Notes under the pieces: generated by a model
What the model was told of the DNA's origin: nothing
Database searches by the model: none
What the model saw: the letters and a program-made list of their open reading frames with translations, nothing else
Position numbers and translations under genes: made by a program
In this document: positions 1 to 8,517 of the stretch, piece after piece
Numbering within the stretch: the stretch's first letter is position 1
Layout: each line of letters begins with the position of its first letter
Assembly (NCBI GenBank): GCA_002725175.2
Contig: PBQX02000095.1
Location: 3,762-67,761, forward strand
Source of the DNA: CACKLF01 sp002725175
GTDB lineage: Bacteria > Pseudomonadota > Alphaproteobacteria > Rhodobacterales > Rhodobacteraceae
Direction: 5' to 3'
Length of the DNA: 64,000 nucleotides

Positions 1-1188
1 AGTTTTAGTAATGAGCAAGAAAATTTCAGAACAGACGTTAGAAATTTTTTAAGAGATAATCTTAAACCCAACATCTCTTCTAAAATGAAATTGGGTATAC
101 TTTTAAGTAAAGATGAAATTGAAAGCTGGCACAATACCCTTAATGAAAAAGGTTGGTTGGCCGGCAGTTGGCCCAAAAAATATGGAGGTCAGGGCTGGGG
201 AGTGATTGAAAGTTTTATTTTTGAAGAAGAGTGTTCAGCTGTTGGAGCACCTCGAATATTACCTTTTGCATTTAATATGTTGGCTCCAGTATTAATGGCT
301 TTTGGCTCTGATAAACAGAGAGATTACTGGCTACCGCGAATGCTAAATGGTGATGATTGGTGGTGTCAAGGCTATTCAGAGCCGGGGTCCGGATCTGACC
401 TAGCTTCTTTAAAAACTTCAGCGTCCCGTGAGGGTAATAACTATATTGTAAATGGGCAGAAAACTTGGACAACATTGGGACAGCACGCGAATATGATTTT
501 TTGCCTGGTAAGAACTTCCACTAAAGGCAAACCACAAGAAGGAATTTCATTTCTGCTAATAGACATGACTTCAGACGGAATAGAAGTTCGACCCCTAAGA
601 ACGATTGATGGAGAGCACGAGATAAATGAAGTATTTTTAACGAATGTAAAAGTGCCAATCGAAAACCTTGTAGGAGAGGAAAATAAAGGTTGGACTTATG
701 CCAAATATCTCTTAGCACATGAAAGAACAGGCATAGCAAATGTAGGTCTTTCAAAAAGACGAATAGGAGAACTGAAGCAGCTGGCTTCGGAAACAAAAAA
801 GGATGGTAAGCCACTTATTCAGGATCCTATATTTGCTGCAAGGGTAGCAAAAACAGAAATTGATTTGACAAATCTAGAAATAACAAACCTAAGAATTCTA
901 AGCCGTGCTCAAGCAGGCGGATCTCCTGGTCCAGAGAGTTCAATATTAAAAATATTAGGCTCCGAAATTGGACAGGAGATTGATAGCTTAACAAGACGTG
1001 CATTGGGTAGAAGGGCTACCATTCACGTTCCTAATATCCTTGATTATGGATATAATGGGCCAAATATCTCACCTATTAATGCAGCAACAGCAGCTGGTGT
1101 TTACTTTAACAACAGAAAGACATCAATTTATGGCGGTTCTAATGAAATTCAAAAAAATATTATCTCTAAAGCAGTGCTAGAACTTTAA
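1..1188 (+). CDS. Acyl-CoA dehydrogenase, large-subunit type (5' end missing)
   Basis: FAD-dependent acyl-CoA dehydrogenase that would desaturate an acyl-CoA at the alpha-beta position. The reading frame is open from base 1: codons before the ATG at 85 encode a normal family N-terminus (FSNEQENFRTDVRNFLRDN), so the gene begins outside the window and 85 is not its start. Visible motifs are the flavin/substrate loop YSEPGSGSDLASLKTSA and a C-terminal SIYGGSNEIQKNI. Ordinary medium-chain enzymes have the catalytic glutamate as Y-E-G-T at that place; here it is Y-G-G-S. That fits the heteromeric large subunits (PimC-like), which are paired with a small subunit. The partner gene follows after 10 bases, with AAGGAG just before its start. 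The substrate cannot be told; a dicarboxylic or side-chain acyl-CoA is an inference from PimC/PimD relatives. Confidence 0.85.
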   Translation, partial: SFSNEQENFRTDVRNFLRDNLKPNISSKMKLGILLSKDEIESWHNTLNEKGWLAGSWPKKYGGQGWGVIESFIFEEECSAVGAPRILPFAFNMLAPVLMAFGSDKQRDYWLPRMLNGDDWWCQGYSEPGSGSDLASLKTSASREGNNYIVNGQKTWTTLGQHANMIFCLVRTSTKGKPQEGISFLLIDMTSDGIEVRPLRTIDGEHEINEVFLTNVKVPIENLVGEENKGWTYAKYLLAHERTGIANVGLSKRRIGELKQLASETKKDGKPLIQDPIFAARVAKTEIDLTNLEITNLRILSRAQAGGSPGPESSILKILGSEIGQEIDSLTRRALGRRATIHVPNILDYGYNGPNISPINAATAAGVYFNNRKTSIYGGSNEIQKNIISKAVLEL

Positions 1189-1198
1189 GGAGATATTA

Positions 1199-2326
1199 AT
1201 GGATTTTTCTTTGAGTTCAGAGCGACAAATTTTATTTGATACTTTAACAAAATATTTTCGAAATGAGTATTCCTTGGAAAAGCGCAATGAAGCTGCTTCT
1301 TCAGATCTAGGCTTTTCCAGAGATAGTTGGGAATCTATTGCGTCCCTAGGTGTTTTTGACGCATTGCTCAAACCCGAATTAGGAGGCTTCGGTGGAGACC
1401 CAATCGATATTATCACGGTTTTTGAAGCTATTGGATCGGGATTGGTCATAGAGCCAGTACTGAACTCTGCGTTAATGTCTTCAATGGTTCTTTCTCATGG
1501 ATCAGAACAACAGAAAGCTATATCCCAAGCCGTTTTAGCCGGAGAGGCTAGACCTATTTTTGCCCACTTCGAGGATTTGGAGCAATATGAAATACATTCG
1601 GTGGAAACACAGTCAACTGAATCAGGTAATGCTTTTATAGTTAACGGAACTAAATCGGCAGTCAGGCATTTAGTAGGAGCTTGTCATCTGATCTTTTCAG
1701 CACGGACATCGAAAACCAGTAATGAAAAGGACGGCATATCCCTATTTATGATTCCACTAGAAACTAGTGGACTTACTTTTGAAACATTCGAAAGCATAGA
1801 TGGCGGTAGAGTTTCCGATGTAACTTTTTCAAATGTTAGAATCAATAAAGATTCTTTGATTGGGAAAAAAGATCAGGCAATTTCAATAATCTCGGAGGCC
1901 ATTGAAACGGGAACCCTTGCTCTATGTGCCGAAGCCCTTGGAATTATGGAAAGAATAAAAGATATTACCCTTAATTATCTTAAAACAAGAAAACAGTTTG
2001 GTGTGCCAATAGGAAAATTTCAAACCCTACAGCATCGAATGACACAGTTATTTATTGAAATTGAGCAAACGAGATCAGCAATAATGAATGCATCCTTCTG
2101 GTTTAATGATTCGGTTGAGACAAGAAAAAAATATCTATCTGCCGCGAAATATACTGTAGGAAGAGTTGGCGCATTGGTAGCTGAAGAAAGTATTCAAATG
2201 CATGGTGGAATGGGAATGACTTGGGAATATGATCTTGGTCATTTTGCTAAAAGATTAATTATGATTAACCATGAATTCGGAGATGAGGACCACCACTTAA
2301 ACTATTATGCTAAATTTTCAGCGTGA
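1199..2326 (+). CDS. Acyl-CoA dehydrogenase, small-subunit type
   Basis: Second half of a probable two-subunit acyl-CoA dehydrogenase (375 aa). It starts at an ATG preceded by AAGGAG, 10 bases after the previous gene, so the two are almost certainly co-transcribed. The C-terminus has EESIQMHGGMGMTWEYDLGHFAKR and then GDEDHHLNYYAKF, a tail often seen in PimD-like small subunits, in place of the usual EGT-containing end. The N-terminal half is divergent, with little of the usual SEP flavin loop, as expected for a subunit that shares an active site with its partner. It ends 7 bases from the convergent soeC gene, with no visible terminator between them. Family assignment is firm; pairing as a heteromer and the substrate are inferred. 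Confidence 0.82.
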   Translation: MDFSLSSERQILFDTLTKYFRNEYSLEKRNEAASSDLGFSRDSWESIASLGVFDALLKPELGGFGGDPIDIITVFEAIGSGLVIEPVLNSALMSSMVLSHGSEQQKAISQAVLAGEARPIFAHFEDLEQYEIHSVETQSTESGNAFIVNGTKSAVRHLVGACHLIFSARTSKTSNEKDGISLFMIPLETSGLTFETFESIDGGRVSDVTFSNVRINKDSLIGKKDQAISIISEAIETGTLALCAEALGIMERIKDITLNYLKTRKQFGVPIGKFQTLQHRMTQLFIEIEQTRSAIMNASFWFNDSVETRKKYLSAAKYTVGRVGALVAEESIQMHGGMGMTWEYDLGHFAKRLIMINHEFGDEDHHLNYYAKFSA

Positions 2327-2332
2327 AAGACC

Positions 2333-3238
2333 TCAACCTCTCCCATAATAGAAGCTGACTACATGTTCAGCCTCAGCAAAAAATAACCATCGCGAAATTA
2401 ATAGCCCAACAAAATAACTTATCATCGCCAGGCCAATTAAGAAGCCTACAGACAAACTCAAAATGAGAAAAATTACTGGTATTACTCCTAAAAAACAAAG
2501 AGAAAGTATTCTTAATTTTAATACGTGTTTTCTAGCAATAACAAAAACCATTTCCTTCATTAAATAATTTTCACCAGTGTGAGGAGATTCTAACAATCTC
2601 AATTTTCCCAAATTTTTAAGTCCAGTAGAAGTTGAAATATTCGTACTAGAATTTTTTAAAGCCTTGTCACCCCTTACCCAAACCAAAAGTTGTATGACAG
2701 TTGACAAAATTACACCAATCAGACCTAATTTAAAATCTCCCATTATTATGGCTCCTCCAGCTAAGGAACAAAGAATAAAGAGTATAGGCACTCCTGAATT
2801 ATTCCATCTCGGTACAGTTTTCATTTGTGCATAGATCATTGCCGTTGAAAACACGGTAATAATTGCGAAAATACCACTAACGAACCCAAGGTTTTTTGAA
2901 TAATCCAATGAAAAAAACAAACTCAGCCCAAATAGAAAGTTTAATGCAAGAGTAACTATTGCCAGAACTCCTTCTCTGCTAAGCCAACTGGTTCTCCATT
3001 GTGATAAAGCCCGCCAAGCCCTTTGAGGGTTTCCAAGATGGAAAAGTGACGATAAAAGGCCTCCTATTGAAAGGGAAAAGGCTATCAAATAGTAAGGCAA
3101 AACGTTCCAACCTCTTAACGGATCCGTATCAAAACCTAAATATGCCATTAGTCCAAAACCTAGGCCTGAAAATACTGTAAAAATTATAATAGATGGAGCT
3201 GGATGCATTAGAATTTCTCTAAAGTTTTGTCTACCCAT
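2333..3238 (-). CDS. soeC: SoeC-like membrane anchor of sulfite dehydrogenase
   Basis: Integral membrane subunit of the DmsC family, expected to anchor SoeAB on the cytoplasmic face and pass electrons from sulfite oxidation to the quinone pool. The protein is almost wholly hydrophobic, with about eight predicted membrane spans. It has the DmsC-type signature LFHLGNPQRAWRALSQW followed by SWLSREG after the second span. Two starts are possible. The ATG at 3238 overlaps soeB by 31 bases. The ATG at 3208 overlaps the soeB stop as TAATG and gives the usual family N-terminus MHPAPSIIIF. I favour 3208 by translational coupling but keep the longer frame. It is the last gene of the sulfonate operon. 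An anchor of another DMSO-reductase-family enzyme is possible; the neighbouring cuyA and hpsN favour sulfite. Confidence 0.8.
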   Translation of the reverse strand: MGRQNFREILMHPAPSIIIFTVFSGLGFGLMAYLGFDTDPLRGWNVLPYYLIAFSLSIGGLLSSLFHLGNPQRAWRALSQWRTSWLSREGVLAIVTLALNFLFGLSLFFSLDYSKNLGFVSGIFAIITVFSTAMIYAQMKTVPRWNNSGVPILFILCSLAGGAIIMGDFKLGLIGVILSTVIQLLVWVRGDKALKNSSTNISTSTGLKNLGKLRLLESPHTGENYLMKEMVFVIARKHVLKLRILSLCFLGVIPVIFLILSLSVGFLIGLAMISYFVGLLISRWLFFAEAEHVVSFYYGRG

Positions 3239-3960
3239 GATAAGAAACCAGAAACATTCTTATCATGCTCCTCAAGTAAAGGCCTCAGGACATCAAAGTT
3301 TTCCTGAGCAATATCATTTTTTAACCTAGGTGGCAGATATTTATTTACAGGTTTTGTGCCTTGCTCAGGCATTAGATCAATTCCTCCTCTCTCCTTAGTT
3401 AGTTTGGAAACCGAAGAAGTAGGATCTGCAAAATCACCAAAATGCCGAGCACCCGCCGGACAAGATCGCACACACGCCGGCTCTCTATCCTCTTCAGGTA
3501 TGTTTTCATTGTAAATTCTATCAACGCACAGAGTACATTTTTTCATTACCCCGGCAACCTCATCCATTTCACGCGCACCATAAGGGCACGCCCATGCGCA
3601 TAAACCACACCCTATACACCAGTCTTCATTTACCAAAACTATCCCATCTTCCGTTCTCTTGTAGCTTGCTCCAGTTGGACAAACCGTAACACATGGCGCA
3701 TCCTCACAGTGCAAACATGATTTTGGGAAATGAATTATTTGGGCTGGTCGTTCTTCTAATTTTGCCTCAAAAGTATGGACTCTATTAAGGAAAGATCCAA
3801 CGGGGTTTGCACCATAAGGTTCAACATCAGACAATGGCACTCCATAGTTTGAAGTATTCCATTCTTTGCAGCTTATCACACATGCATGGCATCCTACACA
3901 GGTATCAAGATCGATAGCCAACCCCAATTTTTTATCTGTTTGTCCAGGTAAGCTAGTCAT
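3208..3960 (-). CDS. soeB: SoeB-like iron-sulfur subunit of sulfite dehydrogenase
   Basis: Ferredoxin-type electron-transfer subunit (250 aa) linking the molybdenum subunit to the membrane anchor. Four cysteine clusters can be read in order: CVGCHACVISC, CLHCEDAPCVTVC, CIGCGLCAWAC, and CTLC with a later CVRSC. These are enough for four 4Fe-4S centres, the standard pattern of DmsB/PsrB/SoeB proteins. No signal peptide is visible, consistent with a cytoplasmic complex. The start abuts the soeA stop directly (3961/3960), and the stop overlaps a candidate soeC start. The C-terminal 60 residues past the last cluster are not conserved motifs I recognise. Family is certain; the sulfite role is inferred from the operon. 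Confidence 0.88.
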   Translation of the reverse strand: MTSLPGQTDKKLGLAIDLDTCVGCHACVISCKEWNTSNYGVPLSDVEPYGANPVGSFLNRVHTFEAKLEERPAQIIHFPKSCLHCEDAPCVTVCPTGASYKRTEDGIVLVNEDWCIGCGLCAWACPYGAREMDEVAGVMKKCTLCVDRIYNENIPEEDREPACVRSCPAGARHFGDFADPTSSVSKLTKERGGIDLMPEQGTKPVNKYLPPRLKNDIAQENFDVLRPLLEEHDKNVSGFLSWVDKTLEKF

Positions 3961-6786
3961 TTAAAAATCCTTGCCATAAGATATCACCTTAGGGGGCATG
4001 TCTACTGGGCTCTTATGAGATTTTTCTATTTTCCTATCTTTAACTTCACCTGCTTTAGCCTTTCTAATGCGGACTTTCAGATCAAACCATGCTGCTTGTC
4101 CAGTAATAGGGTCAGAATTTGAATATCTAAACCCATTTTTTTTTGGAGGAAGTAATTCACTGATTAAATGGTTAATTAAAAATCCTTTATTAAACTCAGG
4201 AGCTCCTTTATCGAGAGCCCAGGCCCCAGATTTCTTACCTATTGCATTCCATGTCCAAACTGTATTTTTATTAACGGCTTCCATTTTTGCAACTGGAACA
4301 GTGATTGAGTTATGAACGGACTCTAGAATGGCCCAGTCACCTTCATGAAATTTGTTTTTCTCCCATATCTCACTTGAAACAAAAAGATAATTGTAACCAT
4401 GAATCTGTCTCAACCAAGCGTTTTGACTTCCCCAGCTATGATACATCGCAGCTGGTCTTTGCGTGATAGCATGCAAAGGGTATGCTTCATTATCGTCGCT
4501 CTCACCAATAGGATCATACCAAATAGGCAAAGGATCCATGGTCTTTAGAATTCTTTCCTGCATATTGGCAGGGCACTTCACCGAACCCAAACCTTTAGCA
4601 GCTCTTTGAAATTTGGCCAAAGGTTCCAAATAGATTTCAAAAACGTAAGGCTTTGGTTCATCAAAAAGGCCTTTTTCTACTGCCCAGTTCTGGTAGCCGA
4701 TATTCCATGGCTTAAAGAATTGAAATTCAACTGGGATATCTTCAGACCAAAAACCCCCATTTTTGATATAGTTTTTTATTTGGTTGGTGTTGGGAGAGCC
4801 TCTCCCACTTTCAATACCAGATTCACCCCTAAAACCAGCTAAAGGTCCAATATTAGGTTTCCTCTCATGGTTCTTTATATAATCCTCATAGTCTTTATAA
4901 GTTGGATCTCCGTTATCTTTAATAAACCCAGGCATTTTCAATCTGTGACCAAGATCAAGAAGTACCGACTGAAAGCATCTTACATCACGATCAGGCTCAA
5001 CCACTGGCCATCTAATGGCATCGGCAATTATGTCAGGCTCTCCAATAGGTCTATCCAAAAGAGAAATACAATCATGCCTCTCCAGGTAAGTAGTATCTGG
5101 CAATATTATATCCGCATATGAAACCATTTCCGATGAATAGGAATCCGAATAAACAATATTTTTTATTTTATAAGTCCCATCATCCTTCTTTGCTGTTAGC
5201 ATTTCAATCACACTTTGGGTATTCATTGACGAGTTCCATGCCATATTTGCCATATACAAGAAAAGAGTATCTATCTCGTAAGGATCATTTGCATATGCAT
5301 TAGAAATAACCATGTGCATTAAACCATGGGCTGAAAATGGATTTTCCCAGGAAAATGCTTTATCAATTCTTTTAGGCTTTCCATCAGAGTCCACAGCTAA
5401 GTCTTCGGGTGATTGAATATAACCCAAGTGAGGACCGTCTAGCGGCATACCCGGGGTTACTTTATGATGTGGTTTAGGATGCACTGAATATGATTTTGGG
5501 TAAGGCGGCTTAAACCTAAAGCCACCAGGAACTTCAATGCTTCCCAAAAGTATTTGCAAAAGATGTAAGGATCTGCAGGTTTGAAACCCATTGGAATGTG
5601 CTGAAATTCCCCTCATTGCATGAAAGCTTACAGGGCGGCCAACCATTTTTTTGTGCTTAACACCTTTCCAATCAACCCACTCCTGATCAATCACTATTTC
5701 TTCCTTGAAGGCAGTATCTGCTATTTCTTTTGCTAGTTTTCTTATCTGAAAAGAAGATATTCCACATTTTTTTGAAACCTCTTCAGGGGAGTATTCTTTT
5801 TTCAAATATTTTTCAGCCAGAAGCTCAAAAACTGTAGTGTGCTCCTGACCATCAATAATTACTTTTCCAGTAAGATGAGGCTTAACATTTTTTCCGCTAA
5901 AGGCATGGATCTTCTTTTTAATTCTATCATGAATTAATGGTTCTCCATTTTTATTTCTAGCAATTAGTCCGAAATTTGCTGAGTTATGCTTGGTATTAAC
6001 TAAAAATGGTGCGTTAGTGTAATTGGCAAGATACTTTAGGTCAACATTCCCTGATAGAAGCAACTCTCTTATTAAGCTTAATATAAAAAGGCCATCAGTT
6101 CCTGGAGTAATCCCAACCCATTCATCTGCAATTGCATTATAGCCAGTCCTAACAGGATTAACCCCAATTACCTTAGCACCTCTTTTTTTCAATTTACCAA
6201 GACCCATCTTTATAGGGTTACTATCATGATCCTCTGCAACCCCAAAAATCATCAAAAGTTTAGTTCTTTCCCAATCTGGACTTCCAAATTCCCAAAACGA
6301 GCCCCCCATAGTATAAATTCCGGCTGCAGCCATATTTACAGAACAGAAACCACCATGAGCAGCATAGTTGGGCGTTCCAAATTGCTGAGCCCACCAACCA
6401 GTAAATGATTGCGATTGGTCGCGCCCAGTAAAGAACGCCAACTTCTCTGGAGCTTTGCGTCTAATAGGTCCTAACAAATTGGCAACTGAAGTCAAAGCTT
6501 CTTCCCAACTGATTTTAGCGAACTCTCCTGAACCACGAGGCCCTATTCTCTTCATGGGGGACTGCAGTCTGGCAGGAGAGTAATGCTGCATTATTCCCGC
6601 TGAACCTTTCGCACAAAGGACACCTTTGTTCACAGGATGATCTTTATTTCCTTCAATATATTTTACTTTGCCATTTTCTAAATGGACATTAATCCCGCAT
6701 CGACAGGCACACATATAACAAGTAGTTCTAGATATCGAAGATGAAACTTTTGGAGATGTATCAATTTTGGGCTGAAATGATGTCAC
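3961..6786 (-). CDS. soeA: SoeA-like molybdopterin subunit, cytoplasmic sulfite dehydrogenase
   Basis: Catalytic subunit (941 aa) of a DMSO-reductase-family enzyme, most likely oxidising sulfite released by CuyA to sulfate with electrons going to quinone. An N-terminal 4Fe-4S site is visible: Cys23, Cys26, Cys30 and Cys58. HGGFCSVN at about residues 144-151 supplies Cys148 as the likely molybdenum ligand. FGVAEDHDSNP and DEWVGITPGTDG are typical bis-MGD-binding segments, and the C-terminal part matches a molydopterin-dinucleotide-binding domain. There is no twin-arginine signal peptide. This separates it from exported PsrA/PhsA-type polysulfide and thiosulfate reductases and agrees with known SoeA proteins. 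Length is close to that of Allochromatium SoeA as I recall it. Other cytoplasmic members of the family cannot be excluded by sequence alone. Confidence 0.85.
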   Translation of the reverse strand: MTSFQPKIDTSPKVSSSISRTTCYMCACRCGINVHLENGKVKYIEGNKDHPVNKGVLCAKGSAGIMQHYSPARLQSPMKRIGPRGSGEFAKISWEEALTSVANLLGPIRRKAPEKLAFFTGRDQSQSFTGWWAQQFGTPNYAAHGGFCSVNMAAAGIYTMGGSFWEFGSPDWERTKLLMIFGVAEDHDSNPIKMGLGKLKKRGAKVIGVNPVRTGYNAIADEWVGITPGTDGLFILSLIRELLLSGNVDLKYLANYTNAPFLVNTKHNSANFGLIARNKNGEPLIHDRIKKKIHAFSGKNVKPHLTGKVIIDGQEHTTVFELLAEKYLKKEYSPEEVSKKCGISSFQIRKLAKEIADTAFKEEIVIDQEWVDWKGVKHKKMVGRPVSFHAMRGISAHSNGFQTCRSLHLLQILLGSIEVPGGFRFKPPYPKSYSVHPKPHHKVTPGMPLDGPHLGYIQSPEDLAVDSDGKPKRIDKAFSWENPFSAHGLMHMVISNAYANDPYEIDTLFLYMANMAWNSSMNTQSVIEMLTAKKDDGTYKIKNIVYSDSYSSEMVSYADIILPDTTYLERHDCISLLDRPIGEPDIIADAIRWPVVEPDRDVRCFQSVLLDLGHRLKMPGFIKDNGDPTYKDYEDYIKNHERKPNIGPLAGFRGESGIESGRGSPNTNQIKNYIKNGGFWSEDIPVEFQFFKPWNIGYQNWAVEKGLFDEPKPYVFEIYLEPLAKFQRAAKGLGSVKCPANMQERILKTMDPLPIWYDPIGESDDNEAYPLHAITQRPAAMYHSWGSQNAWLRQIHGYNYLFVSSEIWEKNKFHEGDWAILESVHNSITVPVAKMEAVNKNTVWTWNAIGKKSGAWALDKGAPEFNKGFLINHLISELLPPKKNGFRYSNSDPITGQAAWFDLKVRIRKAKAGEVKDRKIEKSHKSPVDMPPKVISYGKDF

Positions 6787-6795
6787 CTTTTTCTC

Positions 6796-7491
6796 TCAAT
6801 TCTTCTTAGAGAAATTAACAATTCTTGAAGCAAGGATATCCAAAGTGTCGACCACAGGAATATTGAACTTTCTCTTGATTTCATCAGAAACTATAGAAAA
6901 TTCACTGCAGGCTATTAATATTAAATCTAATTGTATCGATTTAGCCTGAATTGAAATCTCTTCTAATTTTTCTGAAACTGAACCAGATACAAAATTTGAT
7001 TTAATTTGCTTTATCGTACTTAAAATTAAGTTTTCATCCCCAATATAAATTAGGTTCATATTATTTTTTTCCAGCTCATACTCAAATATCTTTGTAATTT
7101 TTACCGCGGGTGAAGCCAAAATGCCAATTTTTTTTGCCCCAAATTGTACTTTTTTTAAATAGGCAGCAGACTCTTCCACTATACTAATAAAAGGGATTTT
7201 TATTTGTTTTCGAATTTCTTTTATATACAAATGAGCTGTATTACATGGCATGGCCAAGGCCGAGGCTCCATTTTTCTCCAATGAGCTAGCCATCTTACAG
7301 AGCTCTGGCAATGGATCTGAACCATTTTTATTAATAATTGCCTCGATCCTACTAGGAACCTGCGTATTGTTATCTACCAGAAGCGGGATATGGTCTTGAT
7401 CATCTTGAGCTTTTGTACATTCAATGATTTTCTTCATCAAAAGAACAGTTGCCTCTGGCCCCATACCACCTAATATCCCTACCTTTCTCAT
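6796..7491 (-). CDS. Aspartate/glutamate-type racemase, candidate cysteate racemase
   Basis: Cofactor-independent racemase of the Asp/Glu racemase superfamily (231 aa). It opens with GILGGMGPEAT and carries both catalytic cysteines of the two-base mechanism, Cys83 in MPCNTAH and Cys195 in IACSEF, so it looks fully active. It lies 9 bases from soeA and 3 bases from cuyA, inside the sulfonate operon. Known aspartate racemases act on aspartate or glutamate. Cysteate is aspartate with a sulfonate in place of the beta-carboxylate, so a natural inference is interconversion of D- and L-cysteate, feeding the L-specific CuyA. That substrate is inference only; plain aspartate racemase is the fallback. 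The coding is lysine- and isoleucine-rich like its neighbours, with no sign of recent transfer. Confidence 0.82.
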   Translation of the reverse strand: MRKVGILGGMGPEATVLLMKKIIECTKAQDDQDHIPLLVDNNTQVPSRIEAIINKNGSDPLPELCKMASSLEKNGASALAMPCNTAHLYIKEIRKQIKIPFISIVEESAAYLKKVQFGAKKIGILASPAVKITKIFEYELEKNNMNLIYIGDENLILSTIKQIKSNFVSGSVSEKLEEISIQAKSIQLDLILIACSEFSIVSDEIKRKFNIPVVDTLDILASRIVNFSKKN

Positions 7492-7494
7492 AAC

Positions 7495-8490
7495 TTAAGT
7501 GAACGACTCTAGATAACCTGATAGGGCTACAGCACCTCCAGTATGGACAAAAAGAATTCTTTTACAGCTGCTAAAAAAATCATCTTTTAAAAGTTGTATC
7601 AAACCTGCAGCGCCCTTTCCCGAATATACAGGGTCTAATAAAATCCCCTCCAGCTCTGCAAAAAGCCTTATTGCATCAAGAGTTGAAGTGTCTGGCAAAC
7701 CATAACCGGGCCCTACAAAATCACAATTAGCAATAACGTCTTCGCGCTTAACAAGCTGTATTTTAGATATTCTCTCAGAGGTTAATTTAGCCAAATTAAA
7801 AACTTTTTCCTCCTGATCTATTTTTGATGCTCGAACACCAATTCCTAACAAAGGAATACCAGAATTCAAAAGCTTTAAACCAGTCACTAGACCAGCCTGA
7901 GTCCCTGCTGATCCAGTAGCATGAACAATGAAATCAAACGGCTTTCCCATTTCACTACTTTGATAAACAATCTCTTGGGCACAATTGACGTAACCTAGGG
8001 CGCCAGTTGGATTAGAACCTCCACCAGGAATCACATAAGTCTTCCTTCCCTTTGAAATAAATTTCTCTGAAACATTAATTAATTCCTGATCCATATCAAG
8101 ACCCGAAGGTCTATGTTCTGACGTTGCTCCATGTAAAGAATTCAACAAAACATTTCCATTTAACTTATAGTTTATTGTTCCTATTCCAGTACGGTCTTCT
8201 AGCAATACATGACAATCAAGGCCAAGCTTAGCTGCTGCGGCTGAGGTTTGCCTTACATGGTTTGATTGGGTTGCCCCTTGAGTTAAAATCAAATCAGAAC
8301 CCTGGTTAATTGCCTCAGCCATAAGAAATTCTAATTTTCTTGTTTTATTTCCACCAGTTGATAAGCCTGTACAGTCATCCCTCTTTATCCAAATTTCTGC
8401 CTTACCAATTTTCTCAGTAAGCCTTGGCAAAAACTCAATTGGGGTATTCATATGCCCTAATTTTATCCTTGGAAACCTTCCTAAATTCAT
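7495..8490 (-). CDS. cuyA: L-cysteate sulfo-lyase
   Basis: PLP-dependent enzyme of the D-cysteine desulfhydrase/ACC deaminase fold (331 aa). CuyA cleaves L-cysteate to pyruvate, ammonium and sulfite. The PLP lysine is Lys49 in GGNKTRKLEFL. TQGATQSNHVRQT (about residues 70-82), GNVLLNSLHGAT, IPGGGSNPTGALGYVNC, VHATGSAGTQAGLVTG and DPVYSGKGAAGLI also agree closely with the Ruegeria pomeroyi CuyA sequence as I remember it. The context is decisive: hpsN lies immediately upstream and soeABC downstream to remove sulfite. It lies 27 bases from hpsN. General annotation pipelines may call it D-cysteine desulfhydrase. Confidence in CuyA is high but rests on recalled similarity and neighbours. Confidence 0.88.
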   Translation of the reverse strand: MNLGRFPRIKLGHMNTPIEFLPRLTEKIGKAEIWIKRDDCTGLSTGGNKTRKLEFLMAEAINQGSDLILTQGATQSNHVRQTSAAAAKLGLDCHVLLEDRTGIGTINYKLNGNVLLNSLHGATSEHRPSGLDMDQELINVSEKFISKGRKTYVIPGGGSNPTGALGYVNCAQEIVYQSSEMGKPFDFIVHATGSAGTQAGLVTGLKLLNSGIPLLGIGVRASKIDQEEKVFNLAKLTSERISKIQLVKREDVIANCDFVGPGYGLPDTSTLDAIRLFAELEGILLDPVYSGKGAAGLIQLLKDDFFSSCKRILFVHTGGAVALSGYLESFT

Positions 8491-8517
8491 TTTGCTACCT
8501 TTTCTATATTAATAATC

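Noticed and set aside
3208..6786. Thiosulfate, polysulfide or nitrate reductase
   Set aside because: No Tat signal on the catalytic subunit, DmsC-type anchor, and a sulfite-producing neighbour.
7495..8490. D-cysteine desulfhydrase or ACC deaminase
   Set aside because: Same fold, but closer recalled similarity to CuyA and a sulfite dehydrogenase in the operon.
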